From JAFLCM01 sp046154665 (GTDB lineage Bacteria; Planctomycetota; Phycisphaerae; Phycisphaerales; UBA1924), in the NCBI GenBank assembly GCA_046154665.1, contig JBJXFG010000101.1, positions 33,085 through 97,084 on the forward strand: 64,000 nucleotides of DNA. The letters are read 5' to 3'. The notes under the pieces are model-generated. The model was not told the DNA's origin and searched no databases. It worked only from the letters and a program-made list of their open reading frames with translations. A program made the position numbers and the translations under genes. Below are positions 42,711 through 50,806 of this stretch, piece by piece; position 1 is the stretch's first letter, and each line of letters begins with the position of its first letter.

Positions 42711-43376
42711 ATGGTGAGGCTCTCCAAGATCTACACGAAGTTCGGCGACGAAGGCCGGACCATGCTCGGCGACGGAAACACCGTCCCGAAAGACGACCCG
42801 CGCGTCGAGGCCTACGGCACGGTTGACGAGGCCAACGCGGCAGTGGGCGTGGTGGTGGCGCTGATCACCGAGCGTCTGGCCCTGACGCCGGCGGCTGGCC
42901 CCCCGCTGCACCCGCCGGGCTCGCTGCCGCTGCTCCAGACGATCCACGCCGAGCTCGTGCGCATCCAGAACGACCTGTTCGATGTCGGCGCGGACCTGTG
43001 CGTGCCCATCGAGCCCAACGAGGATTCGTCGAAAAAACTCCGCGTCACCCACGCCCAGACGCAGCGCCTCGAGCACGCCATCGACCGGTACAACGAGCCG
43101 CTTTCGCCGCTCAACTCGTTCGTCCTCCCAGGCGGCGGGCTCATCGCTGCCCACCTGCACCTGGCCCGCACGGTGACACGGCGCGCCGAGCGCCTCACGG
43201 CGGCGCTGCTGCAAGCCGAGGCCGCCCGCACCAGCAAGGAAGCGATGGTCTATCTCAATCGCCTCAGCGACCTCTTGTTTGTGCTGGCCCGCGCGGTGAA
43301 CCATGATCCCGGCAGCGCCGGCCCCGAGGGCCGTGGTGGCGGCGATGTGCTGTGGAAACCGGGACAGAACCGGTGA
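42711..43376 (+). CDS. PduO-type corrinoid adenosyltransferase
   Basis: The predicted protein is 221 residues. The N-terminal MVRLSKIYTKFGDEGRTMLG (ATP-binding TKxGDxGxT) is followed by VEAYGTVDEANAAVG and, near the C terminus, PGGGLIAAHLHLARTVTRRAE and LNRLSDLLFVLARAVNH. These are the hallmarks of PduO-type ATP:cob(I)alamin adenosyltransferases, which make adenosylcobalamin from ATP and cob(I)alamin in the cytoplasm. The ATG at 42711 begins exactly at the family start; a 16-codon extension to 42663 is unlikely. A GC-rich hairpin follows the stop. Confidence 0.93.
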   Translation: MVRLSKIYTKFGDEGRTMLGDGNTVPKDDPRVEAYGTVDEANAAVGVVVALITERLALTPAAGPPLHPPGSLPLLQTIHAELVRIQNDLFDVGADLCVPIEPNEDSSKKLRVTHAQTQRLEHAIDRYNEPLSPLNSFVLPGGGLIAAHLHLARTVTRRAERLTAALLQAEAARTSKEAMVYLNRLSDLLFVLARAVNHDPGSAGPEGRGGGDVLWKPGQNR

Positions 43377-43382
43377 CGGAAA

Positions 43383-43415
43383 CGCCCCGCCGTTGGGCGG
43401 GGCGCTCGTGTTTTC
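43383..43415 (+). terminator. Probable intrinsic terminator
   Basis: CGCCCCGCC (43383-43391) pairs perfectly with GGCGGGGCG (43396-43404) around a 4-base loop, followed after CTCGTG by TTTTCTT. Confidence 0.7.
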
Positions 43416-43478
43416 TTGATCCGACTCTTCCCAGAGCCTCAGAGTTGGCTTCGTTGTGGCGGCACGATTGATGAGCGT

Positions 43479-44480
43479 TTAGCTACCGCCGCAACCGCCG
43501 CCACAGCCCCCGCCGCCGCCGTCGCTTCCGCCTCCACCACCACCGCCGTCACCGCCTGAGCCGCCGTCCGCGCCGGTCGCGCCGTCGCCGCCGGGACCAT
43601 TCGCATCCGCGGGAGCGTCTTGGCTGGGGTTTCCCTTGCCGCCGCCGCCAGTGCTGGGGGACGAGCCCCACCACCAGCCCAGTGAGCCGTCGGTCGTGGA
43701 TGAGCATCCGGCGCCTGCGCCGCCACCGTCCTGTTGGCGTCGGCGTTGTTCAAGTTCGGCTTCCGTGCCCGCGTTCGCACCCGCCCGGCCCAGCACCATC
43801 ATCGACAGCAGCAGCACGCTCGCGAGCGCCACCACGCCAACCACCACCCAGGCGGTCGTGCTCACAGCACCGAGGTTCGCACCAAGGTTCGCGCCCAAGT
43901 TCGCGTTCACAGCGCATCCCGCGCTCACCGCGGCGAGGCCGAACAATCCGCCCAACGCCGCGGCGAACCTCGTGAGACGCCGGGTGCGAGGCACCGCTTC
44001 GGAAGTTGCGGCCTCATCATGCCCGGCGTGCTCGGGACGCTGCGTCCGCGAGGACTTCGCGCCCGGCCGGGGCCAGATGTCGCTCGGCGCCGGCTCGCCG
44101 AAGAGCTGCTCGTAAGTGTCGAGTGTGTCCTGGTACCACCCTCGGAACGTCTCACCCTGACCTTCCCGCCCGGTGTCCGGGTCGTGGTGCAGCGGCCGGC
44201 CGATCACGCCGGCACACAAGCCGTCCCAGTAGTTCCGCGTGAACATCAGATGCGTGTGCCATGCCTCATCCACGTCCGGCGGCGGCGAGACCGGCTTCCC
44301 TCCGACAGCGGCGATGATCAGAAACCGCCGGTATTCCTCGGCCACGCGCAGAGCGTGCAGCGCCGGCCAGTGGTTCTCACGCATCAGGCGCTGAACGAAG
44401 GCGAGCGGGCGTTGCGGGTCGCCGATGACGAACCGGCGGATCGCGTCGGACATCATCTGACGATTCGTGTCGATGCTCAT
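43479..44480 (-). CDS. Glycine-rich-domain protein with membrane segments and Gly/Cys tail (TIGR04222-like)
   Basis: The predicted protein is 333 residues. Residues 1 to about 130 contain SPPPDVDEAWHTHLMFTRNY, a motif of the GRPD/glycine-rich-domain family. Two hydrophobic segments follow (FAAALGGLFGLAAVSAGCAV and TTAWVVVGVVALASVLLLSM), separated by a NLGANLGANLGA repeat. The last 100 residues are Gly/Ser/Asp-rich and end in GGGGGCGGGCGGS, as in TIGR04222 proteins. The membrane part and Cys/Gly tail suggest a surface-exposed or anchored end; function is unknown. The ATG at 44480 has AGGAG upstream, which decides the start. Confidence 0.7.
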   Translation of the reverse strand: MSIDTNRQMMSDAIRRFVIGDPQRPLAFVQRLMRENHWPALHALRVAEEYRRFLIIAAVGGKPVSPPPDVDEAWHTHLMFTRNYWDGLCAGVIGRPLHHDPDTGREGQGETFRGWYQDTLDTYEQLFGEPAPSDIWPRPGAKSSRTQRPEHAGHDEAATSEAVPRTRRLTRFAAALGGLFGLAAVSAGCAVNANLGANLGANLGAVSTTAWVVVGVVALASVLLLSMMVLGRAGANAGTEAELEQRRRQQDGGGAGAGCSSTTDGSLGWWWGSSPSTGGGGKGNPSQDAPADANGPGGDGATGADGGSGGDGGGGGGGSDGGGGGCGGGCGGS

Positions 44481-45146
44481 GGGACTTCTCCTTCTGGGCG
44501 GCGTGCTTGAACAGGCACGCCGCCGGGGGTGAGGAAAGAGGCGTCGAACGCGAGCGATCCAGACCATCGAACCCACGAGAAACAGCGAGGCACCGGCGAG
44601 ATGGGCCGACCCCGGAAATCCGGCCCACCCAGTGCACTTCTGCTCGGGGATTGACGTGGACTGAAACGCCGGCCTGTGCCGACGCCGTCAGAACGGACCA
44701 CGATCCCGCGCGGCAACGCGCCGCGATGCCGACCGTGGTCCGGGTGTTCATCGAGTCATTGGTTGTTGTTCGGAGGGGCGTGTTCCTGGCCCGGCCTGGT
44801 TCCGGGTGCCCTGCGACCGACTGGCCGTTGGGGGTCACGCTCATCTGTGAGAAGGATGCGGTCGAAACTGGGGTGTGTCCAACACCGGGGCCACTGATTC
44901 ACCGAGTCTTCACTGGGCGTGCGGTGCGTTTGTGCCTGTTTTTTCCGCGTGGAACCGGTGGAACCGAAGGAACGCGAGGAACGCCGATCGCGGAAGGGAA
45001 AGGAGGTCCAAGGGGATGGACGGGAAGTTCGCCCGCCCGGGGTTTCGCTGCCGCGACCGCCGTCGGGCCCCACGAGCGTTCACCGCTATGATGCGTCGTT
45101 CACGGCCCGCCGCCGCCGGTTCTCCGGCCCCCGGCCCGGCCACCCC
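44481..45146. other. 666-base gap without a recognised gene
   Basis: Open frames in this stretch on both strands have shadow-like, Arg/Pro-rich compositions and no recognisable motif. The only clear structure is the 9-bp tandem repeat at 44951-44986. Confidence 0.5.
44951..44986. repeat. Purine-rich 9-bp tandem repeat (4 units)
   Basis: The units are GGAACCGGT, GGAACCGAA, GGAACGCGA and GGAACGCCG. Similar 9-base-periodic purine-rich blocks occur at 46154, 51567 and 55754. Confidence 0.7.
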
Positions 45147-45220
45147 CAGGGTGTAGCTCAGTTTGGTAGAGCGCGGGGTTTGGGTCCTCGAGGCCGCTGG
45201 TTCAAATCCAGTCACCCTGA
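45147..45220 (+). tRNA. tRNA-Pro (TGG anticodon)
   Basis: The 74-nt cloverleaf has acceptor CAGGGTG/CACCCTG, D stem GCTC/GAGC, anticodon arm CGGGG-TTTGGGT-CCTCG and T arm GCTGG-TTCAAAT-CCAGT. CCA is not encoded. Confidence 0.95.
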
Positions 45221-45257
45221 TTTTCGTGTTTCGCACTCGCGGCGTGGAGAGCTGGCC

Positions 45258-45674
45258 ATGGGATTGTGCCTGCATGTGTTCTCGGATGACTTCGACGACG
45301 AGAACGACCCCGAAGAGATCGCCGAATGCGACATCGGCCCCTACAGCGACTTCGGCTGCTTCCGAAACACGATCGCGGCACACCTTGATGCCCGCCGATA
45401 CCCGACCTTGATGGAGCACTCGGACTGCGAGGGCGAATGGACCCTTGCGTCGATTCCCACGCTGGAGCGCGAACTCCGCGAGATCGGCGAGCGGTTCAAG
45501 AAACTGCCTGCGAAACTGCCCGAGGGTGCCTTTGAGCACACCGCCGAGGATCGCGTTGGCGCTCGATCGCTCTACGAGTGCTTCCACAGCGTCAACGGCG
45601 AGAACCTGTTCGAGGCGATTCTCGAACTGTGTGCCGTCGCGAAGGAGCACCGACGACCGATCACGTTCATGTAG
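45258..45674 (+). CDS. Imm70-like immunity-type protein
   Basis: The predicted protein is 138 residues, acidic and soluble, with no signal peptide. It opens MGLCLHVFSDDFDDENDPEE and continues with IGPYSDFGCFRNTIAAHL, PTLMEHSDCEGEW and TLERELREIGERFKKL. This resembles, from memory, the immunity protein family Imm70 of polymorphic-toxin systems. No toxin gene is nearby, so if correct it is an orphan immunity gene. It starts 38 bases after tRNA-Pro. GGAG precedes the ATG at 45258. Confidence 0.55.
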   Translation: MGLCLHVFSDDFDDENDPEEIAECDIGPYSDFGCFRNTIAAHLDARRYPTLMEHSDCEGEWTLASIPTLERELREIGERFKKLPAKLPEGAFEHTAEDRVGARSLYECFHSVNGENLFEAILELCAVAKEHRRPITFM

Positions 45675-45804
45675 GCGTGGCGCACGCGTGCGCCGCCGGG
45701 TCCGGTGGCGCGGCTGTTGCAGGAGGTCGGGCTGTCCGCCTCGCTCCGCCGCGGTATTCACTCCGGCAGAGTCAATAGACCACCGCTCGCGCCGCGGCCT
45801 TGCG

Positions 45805-46065
45805 TCAATCATCCGATCCGGGGATCGTGAACTTCCGCCCCGCCTTGAGCAGCCGCTCACCTTCGTCAGCGGTCATCGAGCCCTCGGCGACGTACGCCGC
45901 GACTTCGCGCCGCGTGCGTTCGCGCTGCGACGTCTTGACCATCCCTGAGATGAGCGAGAACAGAATCGCGAAAAACCCCAGCACCAGACCGCCGCTGACC
46001 GCGATGATCTTGACGATGTCGTCAGGGGAGGGATCGGACATGCTGGCGAGCATCAAAGCGTCCAT
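45805..46065 (-). CDS. Small membrane protein of a local three-member family (1)
   Basis: The predicted protein is 86 residues. One membrane helix (IIAVSGGLVLGFFAILFSLI) is followed by a conserved amphipathic segment, RERTRREVAAYVAEGSMTAD, then EGERLLKAGRK. The latter resembles short SHOCT-like helical modules that follow membrane helices in many bacterial proteins. Two paralogues lie upstream at 46277 and 46584 in the same direction. GAGGAA precedes the ATG. Function is unknown. Confidence 0.7.
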   Translation of the reverse strand: MDALMLASMSDPSPDDIVKIIAVSGGLVLGFFAILFSLISGMVKTSQRERTRREVAAYVAEGSMTADEGERLLKAGRKFTIPGSDD

Positions 46066-46153
46066 GGCGTTCCTCGTTCAGTTTCGGCGGGCGAGTCCCA
46101 GATCGGTACACATGCTACGGCTTCAAAGGCAGTTCCACCGCGGATTTCGCGGA

Positions 46154-46198
46154 GTGAAGACAGAGAAGGAAGGGAGGCACGAAGGAACGGCGTGGGAA
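46154..46198. repeat. Degenerate purine-rich 9-bp-periodic repeat (about 5 units)
   Basis: The units are GTGAAGACA, GAGAAGGAA, GGGAGGCAC, GAAGGAACG and GCGTGGGAA. It lies between paralogues 1 and 2 of the small membrane proteins. A short GCGCACCGCGCATCGCGCAC-type repeat follows near 46240-46273. Confidence 0.45.
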
Positions 46199-46276
46199 AG
46201 TCAGCCAGGTGTCAGGACGAAAGGCTTGGCTTTGTGCTGGCGCACCGCGCATCGCGCACGGCGCACCGCGACGACC

Positions 46277-46531
46277 TCACCACTCACAGCCCGATCCATC
46301 CTCTTTCTTCTTCCCCGCCTTGAGGATCCGCTCCGCCTCGTCTGCGGTCATCGAGCCCTCGGCGACGTACGCCGCCAGTTCACGACGCGTCTGCTCGCGC
46401 GCCTTGCTCTTGGTCGAAGAGCTGGCGGCGCTGGCGATGATGCCGATGATCGGCACCGACACGAGCACCGCCATCAGCAGCAGCACAAACGTGTGGTTCG
46501 CGGAGAGTTCGAGAGCGAGGGTAAGTGGCAT
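46277..46531 (-). CDS. Small membrane protein of a local three-member family (2)
   Basis: The predicted protein is 84 residues from the ATG at 46531. A membrane helix (FVLLLMAVLVSVPIIGIIAS) is followed by REQTRRELAAYVAEGSMTAD and EAERILKAGKKKEDGSG. The cytoplasmic module is nearly identical in the first paralogue, whereas the helices and N termini differ. GGAGA precedes the start. A longer frame to 46570 adds 13 residues without resemblance to the others. Confidence 0.7.
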   Translation of the reverse strand: MPLTLALELSANHTFVLLLMAVLVSVPIIGIIASAASSSTKSKAREQTRRELAAYVAEGSMTADEAERILKAGKKKEDGSGCEW

Positions 46532-46583
46532 GGTCGGTTCTCCGATGCCCCGCGGAGGCGGAACGATCAAGGGGAGCGAACGG

Positions 46584-46823
46584 TCAGGAACATGAATCGT
46601 GGGTGGACTTGCCGGCCTTCATCAGACGCTCGCCCTGCTCGGCCGACAGCGAGCCCTCGGCGATGTACGCCGCGATCTCGCGCCGCGTCTTCTCGCGGGC
46701 GGTGTACTTCACCATGTTTTTCAGCGCGCTGAACAGGCTGCCGAAGACCACCATGGCGGTGATCATCGTCATCACCCAATATTCAGCCGCGGCCCTCGCG
46801 AGGATCTCGAAAGTGGCGTCCAT
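46584..46823 (-). CDS. Small membrane protein of a local three-member family (3)
   Basis: The predicted protein is 79 residues from the ATG at 46823. A membrane helix (YWVMTMITAMVVFGSLFSAL) is followed by REKTRREIAAYIAEGSLSAE and QGERLMKAGKSTHDSCS. It is the most divergent of the three and probably the first gene of the series, with about 50 and 210 bases between neighbours. Shared operon membership is likely but not shown. Confidence 0.7.
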   Translation of the reverse strand: MDATFEILARAAAEYWVMTMITAMVVFGSLFSALKNMVKYTAREKTRREIAAYIAEGSLSAEQGERLMKAGKSTHDSCS

Positions 46824-46927
46824 GGTCGTGTGGCCCTCAGGCAGGTGAGTCGACAGCATCCCCAACATCCCGGACAGCCAACACCCAATCGTAGGGAATT
46901 GATCCCCGCGAGTTTCACGACACCCCG

Positions 46928-47605
46928 TCAGGCGACCAAGTCGATCAGCCGCGCCACCGGGTTCGGCACCGATCGCACGATGAGAACGGCCCCCGGCCCA
47001 AGCGTCCCCAGCCGAGGCGCGGGCTTGCCGGCTTCACGCGAGCGATCGAGCAGCGCCGGGGCGGACTCACTCGGCCCAATCGGCGACATGTGGCCCAGCG
47101 CCTTGGAGGCGGCTGAACGACATGAAATCCAGCAAGGTTCGGCTTCAGATCGGGTAGTGCCGCGGCACCGCTCTTCATACCGCGCTAAATCCAAGCGAAA
47201 CCGACCGGGCTCCTCGCGGTTTGCCCGGCGCAGCCAGTCGGCGTAATCCACCGCAAGCCGCGACGTCTCATCCCGTGACGAACGGGACTCCTCCAGCGCG
47301 TCGGCGCGCTGCTGCGCCGACGCCCACGAGATCGTGGTGATCGGCCCGGGCAAGCCCTTCAGCCCCGGCGGCCCGTGGAGACCGAGGTGGCGGGCCGGCT
47401 CCCTCACCGGCCCGCCCGTTGGAAACCAGTTCGGTGCGACCGCGCCGCCGCCCATGTGGGCAGGCCACCGGCCCCCGATCTGGCTCTCGATCCTCACACT
47501 CGCACTGGTGCCAAGTGTGTGCCACAGCCGGAATTCTCGGGAGCGCCGATAAGAACGAGCCTGCGTTTGCGCCACTCGCGTTGTTGAACTCGTCGCCCCT
47601 CGCAC
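46928..47605 (-). CDS. Hypothetical protein, possibly degraded
   Basis: The open frame of 225 codons has high G/C at third positions toward its 3' end (ending VPNPVARLIDLVA). Its middle contains a helical stretch (DYADWLRRANREEPGRFRLD). The N-terminal half is compositionally odd (LKGLPGPITTISW, IGGRWPAHMGGGAVAPNWFP). Fragments in the other two frames just upstream (47500-47700) also look weakly protein-like, so a frameshifted remnant is possible. No family is recognised and the start is uncertain. Confidence 0.3.
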   Translation of the reverse strand: MRGATSSTTRVAQTQARSYRRSREFRLWHTLGTSASVRIESQIGGRWPAHMGGGAVAPNWFPTGGPVREPARHLGLHGPPGLKGLPGPITTISWASAQQRADALEESRSSRDETSRLAVDYADWLRRANREEPGRFRLDLARYEERCRGTTRSEAEPCWISCRSAASKALGHMSPIGPSESAPALLDRSREAGKPAPRLGTLGPGAVLIVRSVPNPVARLIDLVA

Positions 47606-47767
47606 CTGTGGCGTGCGGGCAACACCCGTTGACGCGCCGCGACGTCATCGCCGCGAAAGCGGACTCGCCCGCGCGACGATTCGCGCATCCTTCATCCCCG
47701 AAGAAACCGCCAAGCAAGCGCCATCTTCAATGGACAATCTTCGCCATGCATCGGCCGGAAGAAGACC

Positions 47768-48109
47768 CTAGATCTGCCCCGCCAGCAGCCGCTCAGCAAG
47801 GTCCGCCGCCGCGGCGTCTTCTTGGGCCTGCGCGTCGCCCTGGCTCTTGCCCATCGCCTCGACGCGGGCCCGCACATCCCCGATGTAGGCCAGCTTTACC
47901 CCGAAGTTCTCCCCGACCTTCACGGCGTTGCCCGTCGCGATCGGGCGGTTGTTCACCACCAACGTCAGCTCTTCCTCCGCCTTCTTCGGCAGTTCGATGA
48001 TGCTCCCCGGCTGGAGCGCAACGACCTCCTGCACGGTCATCTGCCGATCGCCCAGCAGGCAGATCACCGGCAACTCAAGACGCAGAATGCGCGCGGTATC
48101 ACCAGGCAT
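47768..48109 (-). CDS. fliN: Flagellar motor switch protein FliN
   Basis: The predicted protein is 113 residues, normal for FliN. The SpoA (surface presentation of antigens) fold is clear: ILRLELPVICLLGDRQMTVQ, EVVALQPGSIIELPKKAEEE, LTLVVNNRPIATGNAVKVGE and NFGVKLAYIGD. A charged Ala-rich C terminus follows. FliN forms the lower ring of the C-ring switch complex that controls rotation and export. The ATG at 48109 is chosen because homology begins there; GGAAGG lies upstream. It is isolated from other motor genes and supports a motile organism together with the flagellin at 31299. Confidence 0.9.
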   Translation of the reverse strand: MPGDTARILRLELPVICLLGDRQMTVQEVVALQPGSIIELPKKAEEELTLVVNNRPIATGNAVKVGENFGVKLAYIGDVRARVEAMGKSQGDAQAQEDAAAADLAERLLAGQI

Positions 48110-48249
48110 GAGCAGAGGGTCCTTCCGACTCGAATATCGGCTTGCAGCCCCCTCAAGAATGAACGGCTCAGCCCCCACGCCACCTCTCCGGCCCTCCCCC
48201 CTCCGCACCTCCGCACCTTCCCCCCACCCCCCTCCACTACAGTCCGCTC

Positions 48250-48933
48250 ATGCCCGCCGACGCACCCATGCCCCCCCACCCCACTATCGCCACCTTCACC
48301 CTCGGGCCCTTCGCGACCAACTGCTATGTCGTCTCGTTCCCCGGCTCCAACTCGTGCTGGATCGTCGACGCCTCTTTCGGCCCCGAGCCGATCACCGACC
48401 ATATCCGTGAGAACGCCCTCACCCCGGAACTGCTGATCCTCACCCACGCCCACGCCGACCACATCGCCGGCGTCGAGGACCTCCGCGAGGCCTTCTCCGG
48501 CCTGCCGGTCGCCCTCCACCGCGCCGAGGCCGAGTTTCTCGCGAATCCCGTTCTCAACCTCTCCGCCGGGTTCCCGCCCTCGATCCGCTGCGGCCCTGCC
48601 GAGCGCTTGCTCGACGGCAATGAGACCCTCACCCTCGCCAGCGAGCCGTTCCGAATCCTGCACACCCCCGGCCACTCTCCCGGCGGCATCACCATCGCCC
48701 ACGACCCCTCCGGCACCGCTCTCGTTGGCGACACCCTTTTCCACGACTCCGTCGGCCGCTCCGATTTCCCCACCTCGAACCCCGCCGACCTGATCCGCTC
48801 GATCCGCACCGTGCTCTACAAACTGCCCCCCGAAACCACCATCTACCCAGGCCACGGACCCCGCACCACCATCGCCCGCGAAATGCAGCGGAACCCCTTC
48901 GTGCCCGCCACCGGCCCGACGGCGTTTGAGTGA
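48250..48933 (+). CDS. MBL-fold metallohydrolase (glyoxalase II-like)
   Basis: The predicted protein is 227 residues. It has the metallo-beta-lactamase metal motif LILTHAHADHIAGVEDL, plus the later ligands HTPGHSPGGI, LVGDTLFHDSVGRSDFP and IYPGHGPRTTI. The set matches the small glyoxalase II-type hydrolases (YcbL-like), which hydrolyse thioesters or related esters in the cytoplasm. The exact substrate is unknown. The ATG at 48250 is used; an in-frame ATG at 48268 is possible. It is divergent from fliN. Confidence 0.9.
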   Translation: MPADAPMPPHPTIATFTLGPFATNCYVVSFPGSNSCWIVDASFGPEPITDHIRENALTPELLILTHAHADHIAGVEDLREAFSGLPVALHRAEAEFLANPVLNLSAGFPPSIRCGPAERLLDGNETLTLASEPFRILHTPGHSPGGITIAHDPSGTALVGDTLFHDSVGRSDFPTSNPADLIRSIRTVLYKLPPETTIYPGHGPRTTIAREMQRNPFVPATGPTAFE

Positions 48934-49205
48934 CGGGCGCGACGCTGGCGACTTCCGGATATGCGGTGTGTGCGCTCGCTCGCCATGCACCCGTGCATCC
49001 GAGCCAGCCACCCGCCGCCTGCCTGCCGAATTGGCAGCCACGAAGGTGCTGATGCTCTGCGCGGCGGTCTGTAAGGAGAGGGCCAATCCAATTTGTGTGT
49101 CTCCTTTGTGGCATCCGCCGTCAGCTACTCTCATATGAGTGGCACGGGTATTGCTGTTCAAATGACACGCTGCATGAGGTGTGCGGCCTCATGGAGGGGT
49201 CTTCG

Positions 49206-50546
49206 ATGAGCGAATCAGCCGAGTTGCAGAACACGACAGGTGTTCCATCTCCCTTGCCCGAAGTTAAACTCGATCAGGCTGCCGTGGCCGCGGCGCGAGC
49301 GAACGTGGAATCGTTGCTTGTTGCCATTCAAGCCGATGCTCAAGGTGTGACGGCAGCTAGGGAGACCGTCGTCAGAGACAAAGGCGAGATAGACGGGCTT
49401 CTCAACGGCGCTCGGGATGCGGCTCAGTCGCTGGGTCAACAAGTAGAGGCAGCACGCTCGTCCGCTGCCGAACTCACGACACTCTCCAGCAACATCCAAG
49501 CCGCACATGTGCAGTCCGCTGAGTTCGCGAAGCAGGCTGCGGCAGCAATCGAGGGTGCAAAACAGCTCTCATCCTCTGCCTCGGGTCTGATCGGGCAGCT
49601 GGAGACGATCCGCGATGAGGCGGTGAAGACTCAGGCGACGATTGCCGAGAAGAACAAATACATTGAGGACGGGTTGCTGCATGTCGCGAAGGTTCGTCGC
49701 GACATGGACGCCGCCTTGGAGCAGTCGACTAAATCCTCTGATGCTGCAGAGCGTCATCATCAAGCGAGCAAGACCACGGCCCAGTCGATTGTCTCTCTTC
49801 AGTTGAGCTCTCAAGCCTCGAGGGAGAAGGCAGAGAGCGACGCCGCCTCAATTGCGACCGTTCGGAGCGACATTGAAGCGCACGCTGTTGTGACAAAGAA
49901 ACTAGCCGACGCCGCCGAAGCCACCGAGGCAAGAGTGGCGGAGTACCAGTCGCAGCTGAACTCGCTGATCGAGCAATCACATCTTCAGCAGAAGCAGATT
50001 CATGACCTTCTTGGCGGAGCGACGGATGCCGGGCTAGCGTCGGCATTCAGCCAACGGAGCAAGAAGTTCAAGACGCCGGAGTGGATGTGGCAAGTCACGT
50101 TTGTGCTCTCGCTATTGGGGCTTGTCGGCTTGGCCGCGTGGCAAGCATTTTCATATCAGCAGCTCGACCAACTCCCGGACTGGCAGCAAGTCGCAAGAAT
50201 GCTAGCGATCAAGTTGCCTTTTGCGGCACCTCTAGTATGGCTTGCGATCCACTCCGCGAGACAGGCAGCACTCGCGAAGCAGATGGAAGAGGAGTACGCG
50301 TACAAGGCAACGATCTCGATGTCGTTCGACGGCTACCGTCGCCAGATGGCGGAGGTCGGCAAGGACTTGGCCCCGGATTCGCCATTGGCCACACTATGCA
50401 ACAACACGTTGCGCGAGATCGCAGCGTCGCCGAGTCGAGTCTACAACAGGCAGAGAATCGACCCGAACATTGCGACTTCTTTGGGCGAAGTCTTGAAGCC
50501 TTCGCTGGAATCGGGGTTCAAGACGCTCGCTGACAAGTTGCCCTAG
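49206..50546 (+). CDS. Coiled-coil protein with two membrane helices, lower GC than neighbours
   Basis: The predicted protein is 446 residues. Residues about 20-280 are a long Ala/Ser/Glu-rich coiled coil (LGQQVEAARSSAAELTTLSS, QASREKAESDAASIATVRSD). Two membrane helices follow (WQVTFVLSLLGLVGLAAWQA and IKLPFAAPLVWLAIHSARQA). The C-terminal 110 residues include EEEYAYKATISMSFDGYRRQ. The base composition is visibly less GC-rich (about 55-60% in sampled lines), and codons such as CTA, AGA and ATT are commoner than elsewhere, suggesting transfer. GGAGGGG precedes the ATG at 49206. Function is unknown; the layout resembles membrane-anchored sensor or scaffold proteins. Confidence 0.7.
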   Translation: MSESAELQNTTGVPSPLPEVKLDQAAVAAARANVESLLVAIQADAQGVTAARETVVRDKGEIDGLLNGARDAAQSLGQQVEAARSSAAELTTLSSNIQAAHVQSAEFAKQAAAAIEGAKQLSSSASGLIGQLETIRDEAVKTQATIAEKNKYIEDGLLHVAKVRRDMDAALEQSTKSSDAAERHHQASKTTAQSIVSLQLSSQASREKAESDAASIATVRSDIEAHAVVTKKLADAAEATEARVAEYQSQLNSLIEQSHLQQKQIHDLLGGATDAGLASAFSQRSKKFKTPEWMWQVTFVLSLLGLVGLAAWQAFSYQQLDQLPDWQQVARMLAIKLPFAAPLVWLAIHSARQAALAKQMEEEYAYKATISMSFDGYRRQMAEVGKDLAPDSPLATLCNNTLREIAASPSRVYNRQRIDPNIATSLGEVLKPSLESGFKTLADKLP

Positions 50547-50806
50547 CTGAAGCCGTAAAGGCTCGCTGTTTGCAAGGGCACACAGCAAGGGAGTGTGGAC
50601 ATTCAGCCGTTGTTTGTGGTCCTTGATCCGCCCTTTGCTCCACGGGCTTCTCGATTACTGAATGCCCGTTCCGAGTGACCGATCTGGGCGATTCTGTGTT
50701 CACCACGAGCACGAGTAGTCGGGATACCCTTCCGGTAGCTTCCCTCGGAACACGCTCATGCGGACGTGAGCATGCCACCCGTGCCGTCTGCGTTCCACAC
50801 CCCCCA

